Notes: generated from the letters alone by a model not told the origin. DNA of 64,000 bases from Platycnemis pennipes (GCA_933228895.1 OW121852.1:130257544-130321543); one strand, 5' to 3'. Positions 23,093 through 35,930 are shown, counted from the stretch's first letter. Program-made: numbers and translations.

Positions 23093-23995
23093 GTCTATCA
23101 GGAAAGACTGTATAATTGTAATGTTGTTTGTTACGAGATTGAGGTGAAACATTTTTTAGATAAGATTCCTGGAATTCAATAGTTTACGAAAGACTTTGTC
23201 AACATGTAGGATTACTGCTTTCAGTTGGTTTACCACAATGTCTCTGTCGTAACGTGTTATCTATGCTGGTGTCGCAATCTGATGAATTGTTGACATCTTA
23301 GGAATAAACCTGTTAGGAAATGAATGTCGTTAGAAAATTAGAGAAGTTAGAGTTCTACAACGATTTTTTCAAATATATTGAAGAGAGTTTCTTATCGGGA
23401 TAGGCAGGAAAATATTTTGTATCTGTTATGCTCATAATTTGTTTAGGAAGAATAGTGTTTGCTTGTTTTTATAATGGGGGAAAGCAATGGATATACGAGC
23501 ATGAGTTGGTGATTGAGTGAGTTATCGGCTAGAGGTGTGGGGGAAGAATTTGATTGGTTTTCAGGGAGAGTTCATCAGGTCCTGCTGCTTTGGTTTTCGG
23601 GAGAGAAGGGACGGTAGCTGCTATATCCTGGAGTGAATAGTAATAGGGGAGAGGTGTTGGTAAATTCAGCAATGAATCATATTTTTCCCGAATAATTTAA
23701 TCCGTAGCTGAGTTGTAATTTTGGAATCAATTTGAAGCGGTCGCAGAGCCAATAGAATGTGCTATTTATCTTGACGCGTCCTATACACTTGTAATGTACC
23801 TGCAGTGGAGACATGTTTTCCGTACGATTTCTCAGCCAGTTTGCTGACTACCTTGCAGAATTACCGTGAGTGAACAGTTGCGTAAGTTTTGCTTCTTAGG
23901 CTTTGTTTCTGTGTGATTTCTATTTGAATTTACGATGTTAGACAATTTATTCGTTATTATTTTTAAATATGGGTTCCTGAAGTGTACAATTCCTT
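23093..23995. other. No recognisable gene
   Basis: Short frames only; no shared repeat seen. Confidence 0.4.
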
Positions 23996-24587
23996 AAATT
24001 AATGGATGAAGGCGATACTTCGTGGAAATTGCGAACGTTATAACGTAAATGAAACAGACTTTTTACTTTCCACACAGCTTTATATGTTCCCAGATCGATT
24101 TCGACGACTAAGCGTCATTTTCAAGGGCCAACTGACAAAACATTCCCACACATTGCATTATATATGTTACCCTGAGGAGTGGGGGAATTTCCTTGACTTA
24201 ACAATCTCCCTGCAGGATAGAAAGCACCTCTTCTAGATTTATAGGAAAGACACTATCTCAGATGTAATTATCCCCGCAGATTCCCAACACCATTTTACTC
24301 ATAAACTAGCAGCGTTAAAATCTATGATCCACAAACTAGTATCTATTCCTCTCGTTACTGCCAGCTTCAAAAAACAATTAAATACCATTATAAATAGGGA
24401 ATAATAACGGTTACAGCTCTCACCTGATCCACAAATTGCTTAATAAAAAATTTTACCAAAAATCAGTGAAATCTTCAACCTCTCTCAAGATGCGCACTGT
24501 GATAAAACCACAAGGTGGAGTAAATTACCCTTTCTCGGCCATATTTCCCACAGAACCTGCTCTAATATTCCGAAGGACAAGTATCGA

Positions 24588-25007
24588 GTGTGTTTTTACT
24601 CTCCGAAATCCGTAGGGAAAGTGCTTTTCAATTCAAAATACCCAGTGGATGTGTTAGACAAAAGTGAAGTGTATGCGCTTCAATGTGGTAAGTGCAACGG
24701 AGCGTACGTGGGGCAAACGGGTAGGAAATTTAAAACCCGAATCAAGGAGCGTAAACTAAGTGTGAACCATAGTGATTGCAAATCATATTTCGCCAAACAT
24801 CTCCTCGAGACTGGTCATAAAAGTGATTTTAACGTAAAAAGTTTGCATACATGTGATAAAAGTTGTAAGTTAAATTATTTAGAAATCGTAGAAATTTTAA
24901 GACACTCCATTTCACCTAATGTATGTATTTTAAACGATTTGACAAATTTAAACATCCTCGCAGATATTTTTAACAGTTTTAAAATCCGACTTTTTCTCCA
25001 GCCCTAA
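24588..25007 (+). pseudogene. GIY-YIG endonuclease domain of a Penelope-like element
   Basis: An open frame of about 139 codons holds the PLE endonuclease, which nicks target DNA for reverse transcription. Visible: CGKCNGAYVGQTGRKFKTRI (Cys pair, then the Y-V-G-Q-T form of the GIY-YIG core and its arginine), AKHLLETGH (the conserved His segment) and LNYLEIVEILRHSI (with the catalytic-type Glu). The upstream reverse transcriptase is interrupted by stops, so this is a remnant of a larger protein. Confidence 0.85.
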
Positions 25008-25032
25008 TTCCCGCCACAAAAACCTCACCGCT

Positions 25033-25569
25033 AACGGGGGCGTTTACTCGAAACCGAAATCGCAATTTTGTACACGAAATCGTATAGATGGAAACGAAAA
25101 ACGAATTTTAGTGAAAAAAATTAATCTTCCAACCACAACCATTCACTCACAAATCAAAAATTAAAATAAGTAAAAGGTGACACCCACCGAAAAAGGTGCT
25201 TTTATAACATTGACGTCATTTTCCTCCCGTCCTTGACTGATTTTCGAGGAAGGGAAGGGAGTGGAGGGGGATTCTCGGAAGGTCTGCTCGCACAGATGCC
25301 TCCGCAACTGCTCCTATTGGCAGAGTCAGCTGTGTACCCCCCATGGCGATGAGGTGAAGTAGCTTCGCGGGCTCAGTTGTGATTGGACGAAGTCGAGATA
25401 CGTCAGAGGTTGCACCACGCCCAATTTTTCGAGACGGTTAAAAAAAGTTTTTTGCCGCTTATAACTCGAGAAATAATTGACGGATCAAAAAACGGAAAAT
25501 TACAGGTCTCTTTATTTTACAAATTCTATCAGATTTGGCGATAAAAAAAACATGGTAAACGACCCCACT
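25033..25569 (+). repeat. MITE-A copy 3 (complete)
   Basis: Begins AACGGGGGCGTTTACTCG and ends GTAAACGACCCCACT, the T-to-C change appearing symmetrically at both ends. All internal landmarks are present. Confidence 0.8.
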
Positions 25570-25799
25570 GCTGTCCTTGACGGAACCAAACTCCCTCCCT
25601 CCCACACCCTTTCACCACCACCCCCCTCGCTCTCATCCTAAACTCTCCCTCCCCCTCGGTTTGAGTCCTTCCCCTACTCCTCAGGGTAACATATATAATG
25701 CCTTGTGTTGAATTGTTTTGTCATTTGGCCCCCCTTGAAAATGACGCTAAGTCGCTGAAATCTATAGGGGAACATGTAAAGCTGTGTGGAAAGTACAAA

Positions 25800-26814
25800 G
25801 TTTGTTTCATTTACCATGTTTTACAATTCCTTAGTATTTTACGCCCTGGGATGCAAAAGAAATGTTTTGTTACGTATCTGTTCAGGAATAATGAACTCCG
25901 TTTGACTCTGGCTGTCGTGGTTGCCGAAGTACTGGCTTGCCTCCTCCATTCAGTCACAACAGCACAATGCGATGAATGAGGAGAGGGCTAATAGTCTCCC
26001 GTCCGTTTAATCAGGCGATCCCCTACAGTGCTCATCTATCCGGTCCCTTCCCACTCTTTCCAACCTTCCTGGGTTTTTCCATCTCTTAACCCTGAGATAA
26101 TGAAACAGTTCACTTCTGCAGGGATGAATTTTCGTGCCGGCAACAGCCGAGGTCGAGGCATCTAGTTGTCAGAACATTGAAGGTCACGTTTCAATCACAA
26201 GTCTGGTTCCCTGCGAGAGTTGTCTGTGTAACCAAGGACATAATATGTCCTTTGTATTATCTCGGTCGTTTGCCGGTGGTTTTTCTTTATCCTGTATTGT
26301 TCTTTAGCAGATCATAAGAAAAAGTGTATCCCATAGCATTGAGAAATCGGTGTGTACACAAGTAAATGTGTTTCCTCACTTTGTAAGTATGTGGAAATTC
26401 ATGCCCACTTGGTTTATAGAAAAAATGGCAGTGCCAAAGGGTAAGGATAAGTTAGCGTTTCGTTTCCAAATCAATATCACCTACTCAAAGACCACCTCTC
26501 CCAAGAAATACCTCAAGTCGAGCCTCTCGTCAATGATTTAAACAGCTCTTCTGATAGTGAAGAGGTCGAGGAGGATGACACTTTGTGTGACCACATTCCA
26601 ACAGATGATTTTTAATTGCTGTCGTACATATATACTTTGAAAAAAAATTTTTTTTTTAATCACACATTTTTAAAGCTGCCGTGGAGGTCCAAAGCCCTCA
26701 TGAGGAAAGCTGATGGAAATCTGAAAGACGCACTGTTGTACATCCAATTTTATTTCAGTTTGTCTAAGCCCTGGAGAAGGTGCAGTAATAATCGCCTATG
26801 AAAGGGGCTTTTAA
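25800..26814. other. Unassigned; acidic open stretch
   Basis: 26350-26610 can be read as two overlapping frames, one ending in an acidic run (SSSDSEEVEEDDTLC). It might be the tail of a decayed transposase, but I cannot assign it. Confidence 0.25.
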
Positions 26815-27349
26815 TCAGAATTTTTACTCGCAATTATTTGCACGAAATCGTTAGATGGAAACGATAAGTGAATTTTAGTAAAAAAAAATAATCTTCTAAC
26901 CACAACCATTCGCTCATAAATCAAAAATTAAAATAAGCAAAAGGTGACGCTCACTGAAGAAGCTGCGTTTATATCATTGACGTAATTTTCTTCCCGTCCT
27001 TGACTGCTTTTAGGGGAAGGGAAGGGAGTGCAGGGGGGTTCTCGGGAGGTCTGCTCGCACACATCCTGTCGCAACCGCTTCCTTTGGCAGAACCTGACAT
27101 GTCCCGTCCCCCCCCCCCCTTTGCGATAAGACGAAGTAGCTTCGTGGGCTCAGTTGTGATTGGACGGAGTGGATGACGTAAGAGGTCGCATGCACGCCCA
27201 CTTTTCCGAAAGGGTTAAAACATGAGTTTTTTGCCGCTTATAACTCGAGATATAATTAACGGATCAAAAAATGAACAAATATGAGTCTTTTTATTTTTAA
27301 TGCTCTATCAGATAGGCAATTAAAAAAAAATATGGCAAAGGAGCCCATT
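26815..27349 (+). repeat. MITE-A copy 4
   Basis: Matches from the TTTACTCG end to GCCCATT, with a decayed left terminus and a C-run near 27110. Confidence 0.75.
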
Positions 27350-27701
27350 CCAACAGATCGGAAAGTCTTCTCCGCTGAAAGTGGTATTAATAGTCGTTTT
27401 CTAAGCTCCTGCTGTGAATTTGGCCCACGAACATTGGCCGACTTTGCGCCATGCATTGTAAAATAAATAACCGATTTCAAATAAATATACTGAGTAAAAA
27501 TTTTAGATTAATAACAGTAAATCATTATAAATTAATTACATAAGCGTTCGTCATATACTTGTTATTAAGCATTCATGGAGAGGGCCGCCCGCTTTGCTGC
27601 ACGCGTAGCGCCACGTAGCGACAGGGAAGGGAAGAAGTGTAGATAACTTTCACGTGATAGGTATATCTGACCGTCATTCAATTATAATCATTTAATTGCC
27701 G

Positions 27702-28195
27702 AATCAGATAGAGGTTTTAAAATAAAAAGACCTGTATTTTTCCATTTTTTGATCCGTCCATTATTTCTCGAGTTATAAGCGGCGATGTTTTTAAACCTTT
27801 CGGAAAAGTGGGCGTGGTGCAACCTCTGACGTATATCAACTTCGTCCTATCATAACTGAGCCCGCCAAGCTACTTCGCCTCATCGCAATGGGGGAGACAC
27901 AGCTGCCTCTGCCAATGGAAGCTATTGCGACAGGATCTGTGCAAGCAGGCCTTCGGAGAACCCCCCTCCACTCTCTTCCCTTCCCCTAAAAGCAGTCAAG
28001 GACCGGTGGAAATGACGTCAATGGTATCAAAGCAGCTTTTTCGTCGGGCGTCACCTTTTTTTATTTAAATTTTTGATTTATGAGTGGATGGTTGTGGTTA
28101 AAAGATTAATTTTTTCAATAAAATTCATTTTTCGTTTCCATCTAACGATATCGTGTACAAAATTGCGGTTTCGGTTCCGAGTAAACGCCCCCATT
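27702..28195 (-). repeat. MITE-A copy 5
   Basis: Reverse orientation, ending GTAAACGCCCCCATT on the plus strand. The other terminus is lost, diverging at 27702. Confidence 0.78.
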
Positions 28196-28904
28196 GATTA
28201 AGAAAATACTGAACGTAATTTTGAAGTCTAAGTAATTCAAATATGTACTCCCAGGGGGTTGTAAACTTTCGTTGAATACTATAAACAAGGGAAATACCTC
28301 TTCTTCTCTTAGGTACATGATCTAGGTCGTATGGGAGTCGTATCGATGAGTTTAGTGCTGCTTCGTCGTGGATCCCATAGCGGTGTCATCCATGAAGCGA
28401 CGCTTTGCTGCTTCCGATGGCACTTGGATGGATGGACGCGCAGTCAGTCTTGCGTGATGTTTGAGCGACGCCCTCAGAATAAATTGCAATTCACCTTAAT
28501 TGGCCCGTCAAGTCGAGGAAGACAAATGCGAGGACGAGGCCGATGGAAGATGACGCGAAACATTTCGCGGCGCGCGCACCGCCCTTCGATTTTTTTTAGT
28601 TCGCGACATGGTCGTATAATGTAGCAGGCGATAGTCTCACCACTAATCTCTCAGCACTACTTTCTCAAATAGGTGGGGATGGGAGTTTCCTTTTTTCAGG
28701 GAAAAGAAAAACAGGAAACCCATTTTTGTTTTGGTGTATTTGAAAGTTTGGTAGGCAATGACAACCCATTTCTCTTTTATCTGATGGAAAAATAGAGCAA
28801 CAAATTGTACCCAGTTTATGGAAGCTGCGTATACTTTGTGCAACTACACTGCTAGTAGGTGAAAATACATTAGGTGAAAATACATAATAGGTGAACAAGG
28901 TGGT
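28196..28904. other. No recognisable gene
   Basis: The open frame at 28331-28624 has no recognisable domain or splice context. Confidence 0.35.
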
Positions 28905-28985
28905 TCTCTTGATAACGCTCCCAGTAGGAGAAGTGAAACGTCGAGTCGAAAATGAATCGCACGCAACATTTCCCGAAAGTAAAAG
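28905..28985 (+). repeat. Solo PLE terminal-repeat fragment
   Basis: Contains a CTCC-CAGTA-GGAG hairpin then GTGAAACGTC and AATGAATCGCACGC, matching the inverted arms of the PLE at 41918-42855. Confidence 0.6.
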
Positions 28986-29109
28986 CTACAGTTATAAGTG
29001 AAAATACACTTTAAAATTCCACTGTTTTTAAAAAGAATTTATCCACAACTAGTTTCGCTACACTGTAGCGTCATCATTTCTTTTTATAAGTTAGCGGAAT
29101 GGATTTTCT

Positions 29110-30340
29110 TCAAGGACCCGAATTCACTATTTTCAGCACGACATTGTTAGATGGAAACAAAAACTGCATTTTAGCGAAAAATTAATCGTATAACCGTAGC
29201 CATTCTCTTATACAGTAGAACCTCGCTTACACGACCCTCAATAACACGACAACATCAATTACAAGTGCAATTTTCAAATCCCCTTGAGATTGCCACAACC
29301 CATAATGTTAAATTAACCTCTATAACGAGACTATTATTATCCAAACAACCTCAATAACACGGATTTTTTCCAATTCACAACGTAACTCAGAACCTTCTTA
29401 ACAAGTTGTTTTGAGAAGTAAACCTCGATAACGCGACTCTCTACATGAATGGGTCAACCTTTAAGGCTGTCGGATACCACTGCCAAAAACGCTTCTGCAG
29501 ACGTCTACGACTCTTGACTTGAAGACTCTGCTTCGATAGGTTTTAAATAAAGGTTTTCTACGCAAACTTCGAGAATAAGAATTGATCTAGTAAATAAGTT
29601 TAGTAATTTTTCACTCGTTGCTTTTCTCATAATTCTGTTGACCTCAGAACAACGCAAATTTTGACGAAAACAAGTTGATTTCCTTGGCGTGTATGAAGTT
29701 AAATTCCGAACATAATGACTAATTATGACACTCTTTAAAAGCGGGAATCCTTCATCTCCATGTGGGACCCAGAATTCGTATTTTTTACCTTGAAATTTAA
29801 ACGAACAGTTGAAATACAACAATTCCATTGCAAGAATTCTGTATTGTTGGAGAAATGAGAATTGATAATACATATCTTTTAGATTTTTTGATAATCATTC
29901 AACTATGGCAAAGTACTGTAATTTTATTACTTTATCATAACACTAAACTATTGTGTTACAATTACACAATACAATTACACAATAAAAAAACACAATTATG
30001 AACAATATAACTTTGTTTTTGTTTAAACGTGAATTTTATTTACTAACCTTTTGCAAACTTTGTTACACAATATAACAATACTATAAATTATAATTTAAAA
30101 CCAAACGTGTTAGTAAGGGATCTCTAAAATTCACTCGTTATGAAGGGATTTAGTGATTCCATTAACCTCGATAACACGACTGATAGCCAAAATGACCTTG
30201 ATAACACGGCCCTCAACAAAAGGAGCACCTCGATAACAAGACTGTTTCCCTAATCCCCTTGAGACTCTTCTTATCGAGGTTCTACTGTAAATAAAAAATG
30301 AAAACAAGCAAACGGTGAAGCCCACCGAAAGTGTTGCGTA
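29110..30340 (+). repeat. MITE-A copy 6, split by a pogo-type element
   Basis: 29140-29212 and 30288-30340 are contiguous in other MITE-A copies (CATAAAT site). The 1075 bp between are the pogo-type insertion. Confidence 0.78.
29213..30287 (+). mobile_element. pogo/Tigger-type element (1075 bp)
   Basis: Ends CAGTAGAACCTCG and CGAGGTTCTACTG with a TA duplication on each side (29211-29212, 30288-30289) are those of pogo/Tigger elements of the Tc1/mariner superfamily. The terminal regions contain repeated 'CTCRATAACACGA' units. A 122-codon open frame on the minus strand (29505-29873) is not recognisable as transposase, so it is treated as non-autonomous. Confidence 0.9.
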
Positions 30341-30344
30341 TAGG

Positions 30345-33100
30345 ATTACTGCGATTACTACTTCCCGTTCACTATTCCCTCGACGATTGTCTTCATCATG
30401 CCATCGTCTCTTAAGATGAGCCCCATTAAGGAGGTTGGCTCGCGACTGCTTGAGTCAAGTTGTCTGAGGAATCTTATAAATTAAGTACGAGTATATGCCT
30501 GCTAATTGATCCTTACTTCGTAAAGAAAATTACCTAAGCTATTGAAAGTCATGAGTATCACAAGAAATACGATGTAAGGTCGAAGGATTTCTTTTTTATG
30601 ATAATTTTAATCAGCTCGACGATGGAGTCATTCAGCACTTACTTTAAAGGAATAAATTCATGTACTCAATGAATTTACTAATTTATAACAACGGAATATT
30701 ACTATCAAACGTTATGTTATAATATTTTTCTGAAATATACTTTAATATCTCATTAGTAATGATATCATTCATACGCCATACATTTTGGCTAGAGCGACAG
30801 CAGCGCCACTTGAAGACAACTAACGCATTTCGTCTGCTATAAGCGCAGAAATTGGTGGATTTAGCGAAAAATACGGTGGGTTGATGCCTTTTTGTCGTGT
30901 CATTTTATTTCTTGTGAAATTACGCATAAAATATCAGTTTTTTGCAAAAATGACATGTCACTATGGTATTTTTATACGTTAATATTCCCATGTGATGGCC
31001 ATTCTCGCCGTTAATCGTATGTAATTTCAAATGCAATTTGTGGAACAAGGAGTACGGGTTGGTGTAATTATCTTTACCTTATTAGATAGAGATACTTTAG
31101 TTCTAGAAGTGCTGAAAATATAAAAAAAATGACATGACTTTCACTTTTCGGATCAACCTCCTTAAATTGTTCCTTCTTTTTTTAAATGTATTCAGTAGAT
31201 ATCTCTTCTCTCCCACTCTTATTAACACTTCTTCGTTTGTCACTCGATCGATCCATTTTATCTTCATCATTCTTCGTCAGCACCACATTTCAAATGCTTC
31301 CAGCCTGGACTTCACTGCTGCTGTTATTGTCCATGCTTCGCTGCCATTTGTAGAATGCTCTGGATGTACCTATGTTCTAATGAAATGTTTCCTCGCTTCA
31401 ACGCTTGTATTTACAGCTGTAAGCAGAATCTTCTTCTGGTAAAATGCCCTTTTTGCTTGGGCAATTTTACTGGCAATTTCTCTTTTACTTCGTCCATCGC
31501 TAGTCTCTCGGCTTCCCAGCTAACAGAACTCTTCCAACTCCTCAATATTTTGTTTTCCTATTTTAACGTTGGTCCTGGCTTCCTTTCTTCTGCTGCACAC
31601 CAATACCTTATTTTCTTTTTGTTGATCTTCAGATGATATCTGGTCATTGTTCTTTCCATATTTCCTAGCGTCTTCTTTAAATCTCCTTCTGTTTCTGCCA
31701 TGAGTGCTATGTCATTGGCGAATCGTAGCATTCTGATTTTCTTCCCGCGAATATTCGTTCCCGGAGACTTTTCTTTGACTTCTTGGATGGTTTCCTCGAT
31801 GTAGACATTGAATAATACGGGGGACAGTGCACAGCCTTGCCTCACTCCGTTCTTTATGCCTGCTTCGATAATGCTGGGTCCTTATTTGATTATGGCCACC
31901 TGGTTTTTATACAAGCTGTGAATAACTCTTCGGTCATTGTATGATCCTCCAATTTCTTTCAGAACCTTTAGCATTATGTTCCAATGCACGTCGTCAAATG
32001 CCTTCTCCAAATCTACAAATGCAGCAAACGTCGGTAGATTCTTCTCTATTCTCTTCTCTATAAGTAGCCTGAGGGCCAAAATCGCTTCTCTTGTTACCTT
32101 GTTCATCTGAACCCTAATTGATCCTCTTCCAAGAAATCCTCAGCTTTTCACTCTATTCTTCTACAGATGATTCTGGTCAATATCTTCGAGGCATGTGTTG
32201 TCAGGTTTATGGACCTAAATTGTTCAAAGTTCTTAGCCCTCTTCTTTTTGGCAATGGGGATGATGTTCTTCTCATAGTCCGTGGGTTTCTGCCCTGTGGA
32301 GTACATGTTGCAGATGATTTTGTACAGCTGAGTTAATGCCTTCTCTCCGGCGTTTTTTTATTAGTTCTGCAGGAATATCATCTATTCCCGAAGCTTTATT
32401 TATCCTCAGATCCCTTACAGCTGAGTCAAATTCTTATCTTAAGATTGGGACTCCAAATCATCTTTTTTGACTTCATTTTCCTCTTTGATCACATCCGCTC
32501 TAAGATAGCTTCCATTGTAAAACTCTTCCATGTATTCCTTCCATCTCTTCACTTTATCCTCATGTTCAATTTTAAGAGTTCTCCATTCTTGTCCCTGATG
32601 CCGTTCTTCTTGCAGCCCGTTCCTTGAAGTGATTTTTTCACCATCCTGTAGGTAACTTCCACATTTCCTTTTACGAGGTTGCTTTGTACATCTTTGCGCA
32701 GATCCTTCATCCACATGTGCCTTTACGGTTTATTTCATTCCTTATTATCTAAGACATTCTGAAATCCATGGCTTCTTACTCACAACATTTCTTCTCTCCA
32801 GAGCTTCCTTTGCTGCTTCCTTTAGCCCTATTTTGACGTTCTCCCATCTCTTTTCCTCTGATTTCACCGTCAAATCCTCATCTATTTTGTTTTTCACTGC
32901 CTTCTGGAAGGCCATCCGTCGTTGAGGTTCCTTTATTTTCTCTGCCATACATTCTTCATTGATTCCTTCAATTTCTTGAGTTTTATGTGGCATTTCATCA
33001 TCAGTAAGTTTTGGTCACTGTCGATATCTGCACCCGGGTAGCTTTTGCAGTACCTCACCTGGTTTATAAACCTCTGCTTCACTAAAATTTAATCAATTCG
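30345..33100 (-). mobile_element. RTE-like retrotransposon copy C (longest)
   Basis: The minus strand shows, from 5' to 3': the end of the apurinic endonuclease (RFINQVRYCKSYPGADIDSD near 33050), the linker (KRWKEYMEEFYNG near 32540), RT fingers/palm (FAAFVDLEKAFDDVHWN near 32000, RQGCALSPVLFNVYIEE near 31830), a catalytic box mutated to FANDIAL at about 31720, and the C-terminal region to about 30360. Several frameshifts break it. A TTAA MITE (30430-31161) interrupts the 3' part. The 5' boundary past 33100 is uncertain. Confidence 0.88.
30430..31161 (-). mobile_element. piggyBac-type MITE 1, second copy (732 bp)
   Basis: Reverse-orientation copy of 4207-4939, with TTAA at 30426-30429 and 31162-31165. 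It sits inside RTE copy C; the related RTE sequence at 49270-49300 is uninterrupted. Confidence 0.9.
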
Positions 33101-33355
33101 AAATCTTCTTCTGTCTCCGGGCATGTTTCAGGTATATCTTCTTCTCAACACTTGACATGCGTATTTCCTCTTTTGGAATAACAGAAGGCAATCCAACTCA
33201 GCAGAACTCTTTCCGTCATCATAGCATAATAAATCTCTAGATTGGTTGAGACCAAGGGCTAGTGACACATCAGTTTCAAAATAACGCAACTTACTGGATG
33301 GGGATGTATTCTGAAACAGTTCTTAACCCTCCTCCGGTTCGAATAATTTCAAAGA

Positions 33356-33830
33356 ATTCCTTTGCAGTCCGTATCAACAATCAATTTTATGCTTGTTTTT
33401 TTTCTACCGAAAATGAAATAAGGGGATATGGTTGGTGTGGTGGCTAGAGTACTGGCCTCCCATCCCGAGGGCCCGGGTTCGATTCCCGACAGTGGCGGAT
33501 TTTTCAGTGGAAAACCGGTCCCCACATGAGTGCCTAGTGGAGGGCATTTCAAGTTCAGTACTCCGTCCGTCGGATGGGACGTAAAGCCGTGGTCCCCTTG
33601 GCCCCTTTCGTTAAGAGTAGGCTAATGCCGACGCCGGGTTTCTCTCCACCCTTCCTCCGTTCCCTGAAAACTCCTACCACTACCCAATTACCCACCTATC
33701 CTAAAATGGCGCAAATGGCCTCAGCTGTCGGTCGCCTCCCCTAAATAAAACCAACCAACCCATCTAGTATTCCTTTGCAGTCCATTTAAACAATCAATTT
33801 TATGCTTGTTTGCTTCTACCGAAAATGAAA
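33356..33830. repeat. Long direct repeats flanking a SINE
   Basis: 33356-33419 and 33769-33830 are about 62-64 bp direct repeats (ATTCCTTTGCAGTCC to CTACCGAAAATGAAA) differing at a few positions, on either side of the SINE at 33432-33768. Confidence 0.8.
33432..33768 (+). repeat. tRNA-derived SINE, family 2
   Basis: The head has an A-box-like GTGGCTAGAGTACTGG and B box GGGTTCGATTCC at normal spacing. The body includes GGATTTTTCAGTGG and ends in a CCAACCAACC tail. A fragment of the same family is at 13595-13695. Confidence 0.8.
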
Positions 33831-34446
33831 AATAGAGAATACGACTGCAATTGTCACCGAAAGACAACAGCGTATTTTCATTAGTGGCCAAATAACACCA
33901 CTCTTAATATTGCACTGTATCGTGTTATTTCCCTCCTAACCGCTAAAAAGAATAACATTTAATGAAGACCGCATACGATATTTTGATTTCACCCTTAGAC
34001 CTCATACAAAATCGATAACATGTGAGATAATATATTATTTTTTATACTAGTATAAATCATAAATCAGTGGTGAGATTCCTGTACATCGTGAATCGATACC
34101 AGGATGCTTTCAACTGAAAAAGAACTGATATAAAAACATCGGCCTCTACCATCACTCAAAATTTTACATTTCTGCCTTAATTACAAGTGCCTAAAATTAG
34201 TTTTCATTCATAGTAGTCATAAAATATTTCCAAATAACGGTAGTTTATACCGATATAATCTACAATTTTGCCAATAAAACTCTGTTTTATCGTTCATGAA
34301 ATCTTTTATTGAAAGACATACACAAATGTAAACACAACCACTTAAATCAAGAGAGAGAAAGAGGCCGATAGGCACTTCTCCAACCAGGCAATCAATACCT
34401 CGATAGAGGATATCGATTAACATCGATACCTGGAGATACTTTGTTA
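33831..34446. other. No recognisable gene; AT-rich
   Basis: Nothing beyond short open frames. Confidence 0.4.
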
Positions 34447-34964
34447 AGCAGCGTTTACACGTAGCAGTTGACTGCTATGACAGTCGCGAGATGCGCGATA
34501 TATCTATATCGCTACTGCTATAGGTGAGTCTGCACCAACTTCTGTGCAGCTTAAAGCCGCTATTTAGGCGTTGCCACAACAAATAAAAAGTGTTTTATTT
34601 CGATTGTGATTGATGATTAAATTTTCATGAAATTCTTGAAGCAATAAATTCCATTGACGATTATCTTTTGTTCCCATTCTTTAAAGAGTAGAATTTCCCC
34701 TTTTGGGAAGGGATATCCTTGTTATTATATCCAAATTCCGTCGTGTATTGCTTTCCGTTGGCGATTGTGTTGGATACATTTCCGAATCGAAGGTAGACGG
34801 GCTTCAACTTTGCTAATAGCTCGAAGTAGGATCGATAGTGTTCGACATGTGTCCAGTATCGACCTGAACTCGTATTGAAGTTGCTATTTACACATGCGAG
34901 TAGGGCTTAACAGTTGTTAGCAGTTGACTGTAATAGCAGTGAACTGCTACGTGTAAACGCGCCT
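34447..34964 (+). mobile_element. Harbinger-type MITE (518 bp)
   Basis: Inverted ends AGCAGCGTTTACACGTAGC (left) and the inverse of AGGCGCGTTTACACGTAGC (right) extend about 32 bp. A 3-bp TTA duplication lies at 34444-34446 and 34965-34967; TWA duplications are typical of PIF/Harbinger. Confidence 0.82.
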
Positions 34965-35040
34965 TTACATAATAAACTCTTTTCACGATAAAAATAATAA
35001 TCACCTAAAAAATTTCCTTTTTGTGATATTTTTTGGCAGT

Positions 35041-35098
35041 CATATCTCACCCCCTGCCACACACCCTTGTGGTGGCTCACAGGTATTACGTAGATGTA
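35041..35098 (+). repeat. Isolated J-family tail
   Basis: CACCCCCTGCCACACACCC hairpin followed by GTATTACGTAGATGTAG, with no element body attached. Confidence 0.65.
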
Positions 35099-35404
35099 GT
35101 TCAGAAATTGTTGCAATCGATCAAATTCAGCTTTACATGTATACGTTATGGAAGCATTTCGGGTCATTTAGAGTCCAACCAAAGATATTTTCGATGCAAA
35201 AAATGTTTGCAACTATTTCAGTATACGTTCTTTGGCCAATTTATAAGTTTCATTATTCAGTTATAAGTTTCAGTCCAAGCTATATTAGAGTGAAACTCGT
35301 TAAAATAACCTTTAAAATCAATCTGAATGCATTTTCAATGCAGAATTGCTGGCATTGGATGAATTAAAACACAAATATGTATCCACGACGGTGATTATCA
35401 TGGG

Positions 35405-35930
35405 ATATATTGTATTTATTATAAGCGTAACCAGTCTATCAAATGAATTAAGTTGAGAATCATTGTCAGATCGCAGGTTGAAATTTAGACTTAATCTCTT
35501 AAACAAATTCCAAGACCATACGTTCAGTGATGATGTTAAAAATATTTTGCGAACCCCAACTTACTATGGTAAACTTGACCATAATCACAAAATTTGATAA
35601 ATTGATTGCCGAACTGACAGATTCACAATGTTCTTGTTTTCCTCGTACAATTAGGGATATGAATAACGGTAAATGTATCCAGTACGAGTGTACTAATGGA
35701 TAGCATAGATAGATATATGATGGTATAAGGACCTGAAGCTAACCCAAATAAAAGCATGTTCTTGCATGCTTGCTTTGCTATTTTTATCTTTTTTAAATAG
35801 TGTAGTTTAGAACAGTATATAAATACAAATCCTTTTTATGCATAAAATGTAGTTCTTGTTTGGTGAGAATTCACCCCCTGCCAAACATCTTTATGGTGGC
35901 TTGCAGGGTATTATGTAGATGTAGATGTAT
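35405..35930 (+). mobile_element. J1 C-terminal fragment
   Basis: Starts at VTSLSNELS and runs through SDRRLKFRLNLLNKF to CRTDRF, FPRTIRDMNNGK, then the 3' region and tail hairpin with GTAGATGTAGATG. It ends about 270 bp before the SINA-like start codon. Confidence 0.87.

Larger units (their letters stand above)
24003..25790 (+). mobile_element. Penelope-like element, C-terminal half
   Basis: After stops, a decayed coding region shows EWGNFLDLTISLQDRKHLF near 24180 and HKLAALKSMIHKLVSIPL near 24300, typical of the region after the Penelope reverse transcriptase core, followed by the intact endonuclease frame at 24588-25007. Hammerhead-like terminal-repeat motifs face outwards: on the minus strand near 24091-24130 (TTGAAAATGACGC, hairpin, GTCGAAATCG) and on the plus strand near 25728-25765. 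MITE-A copy 3 (25033-25569) lies between the coding end and the right motif. Confidence 0.7.
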
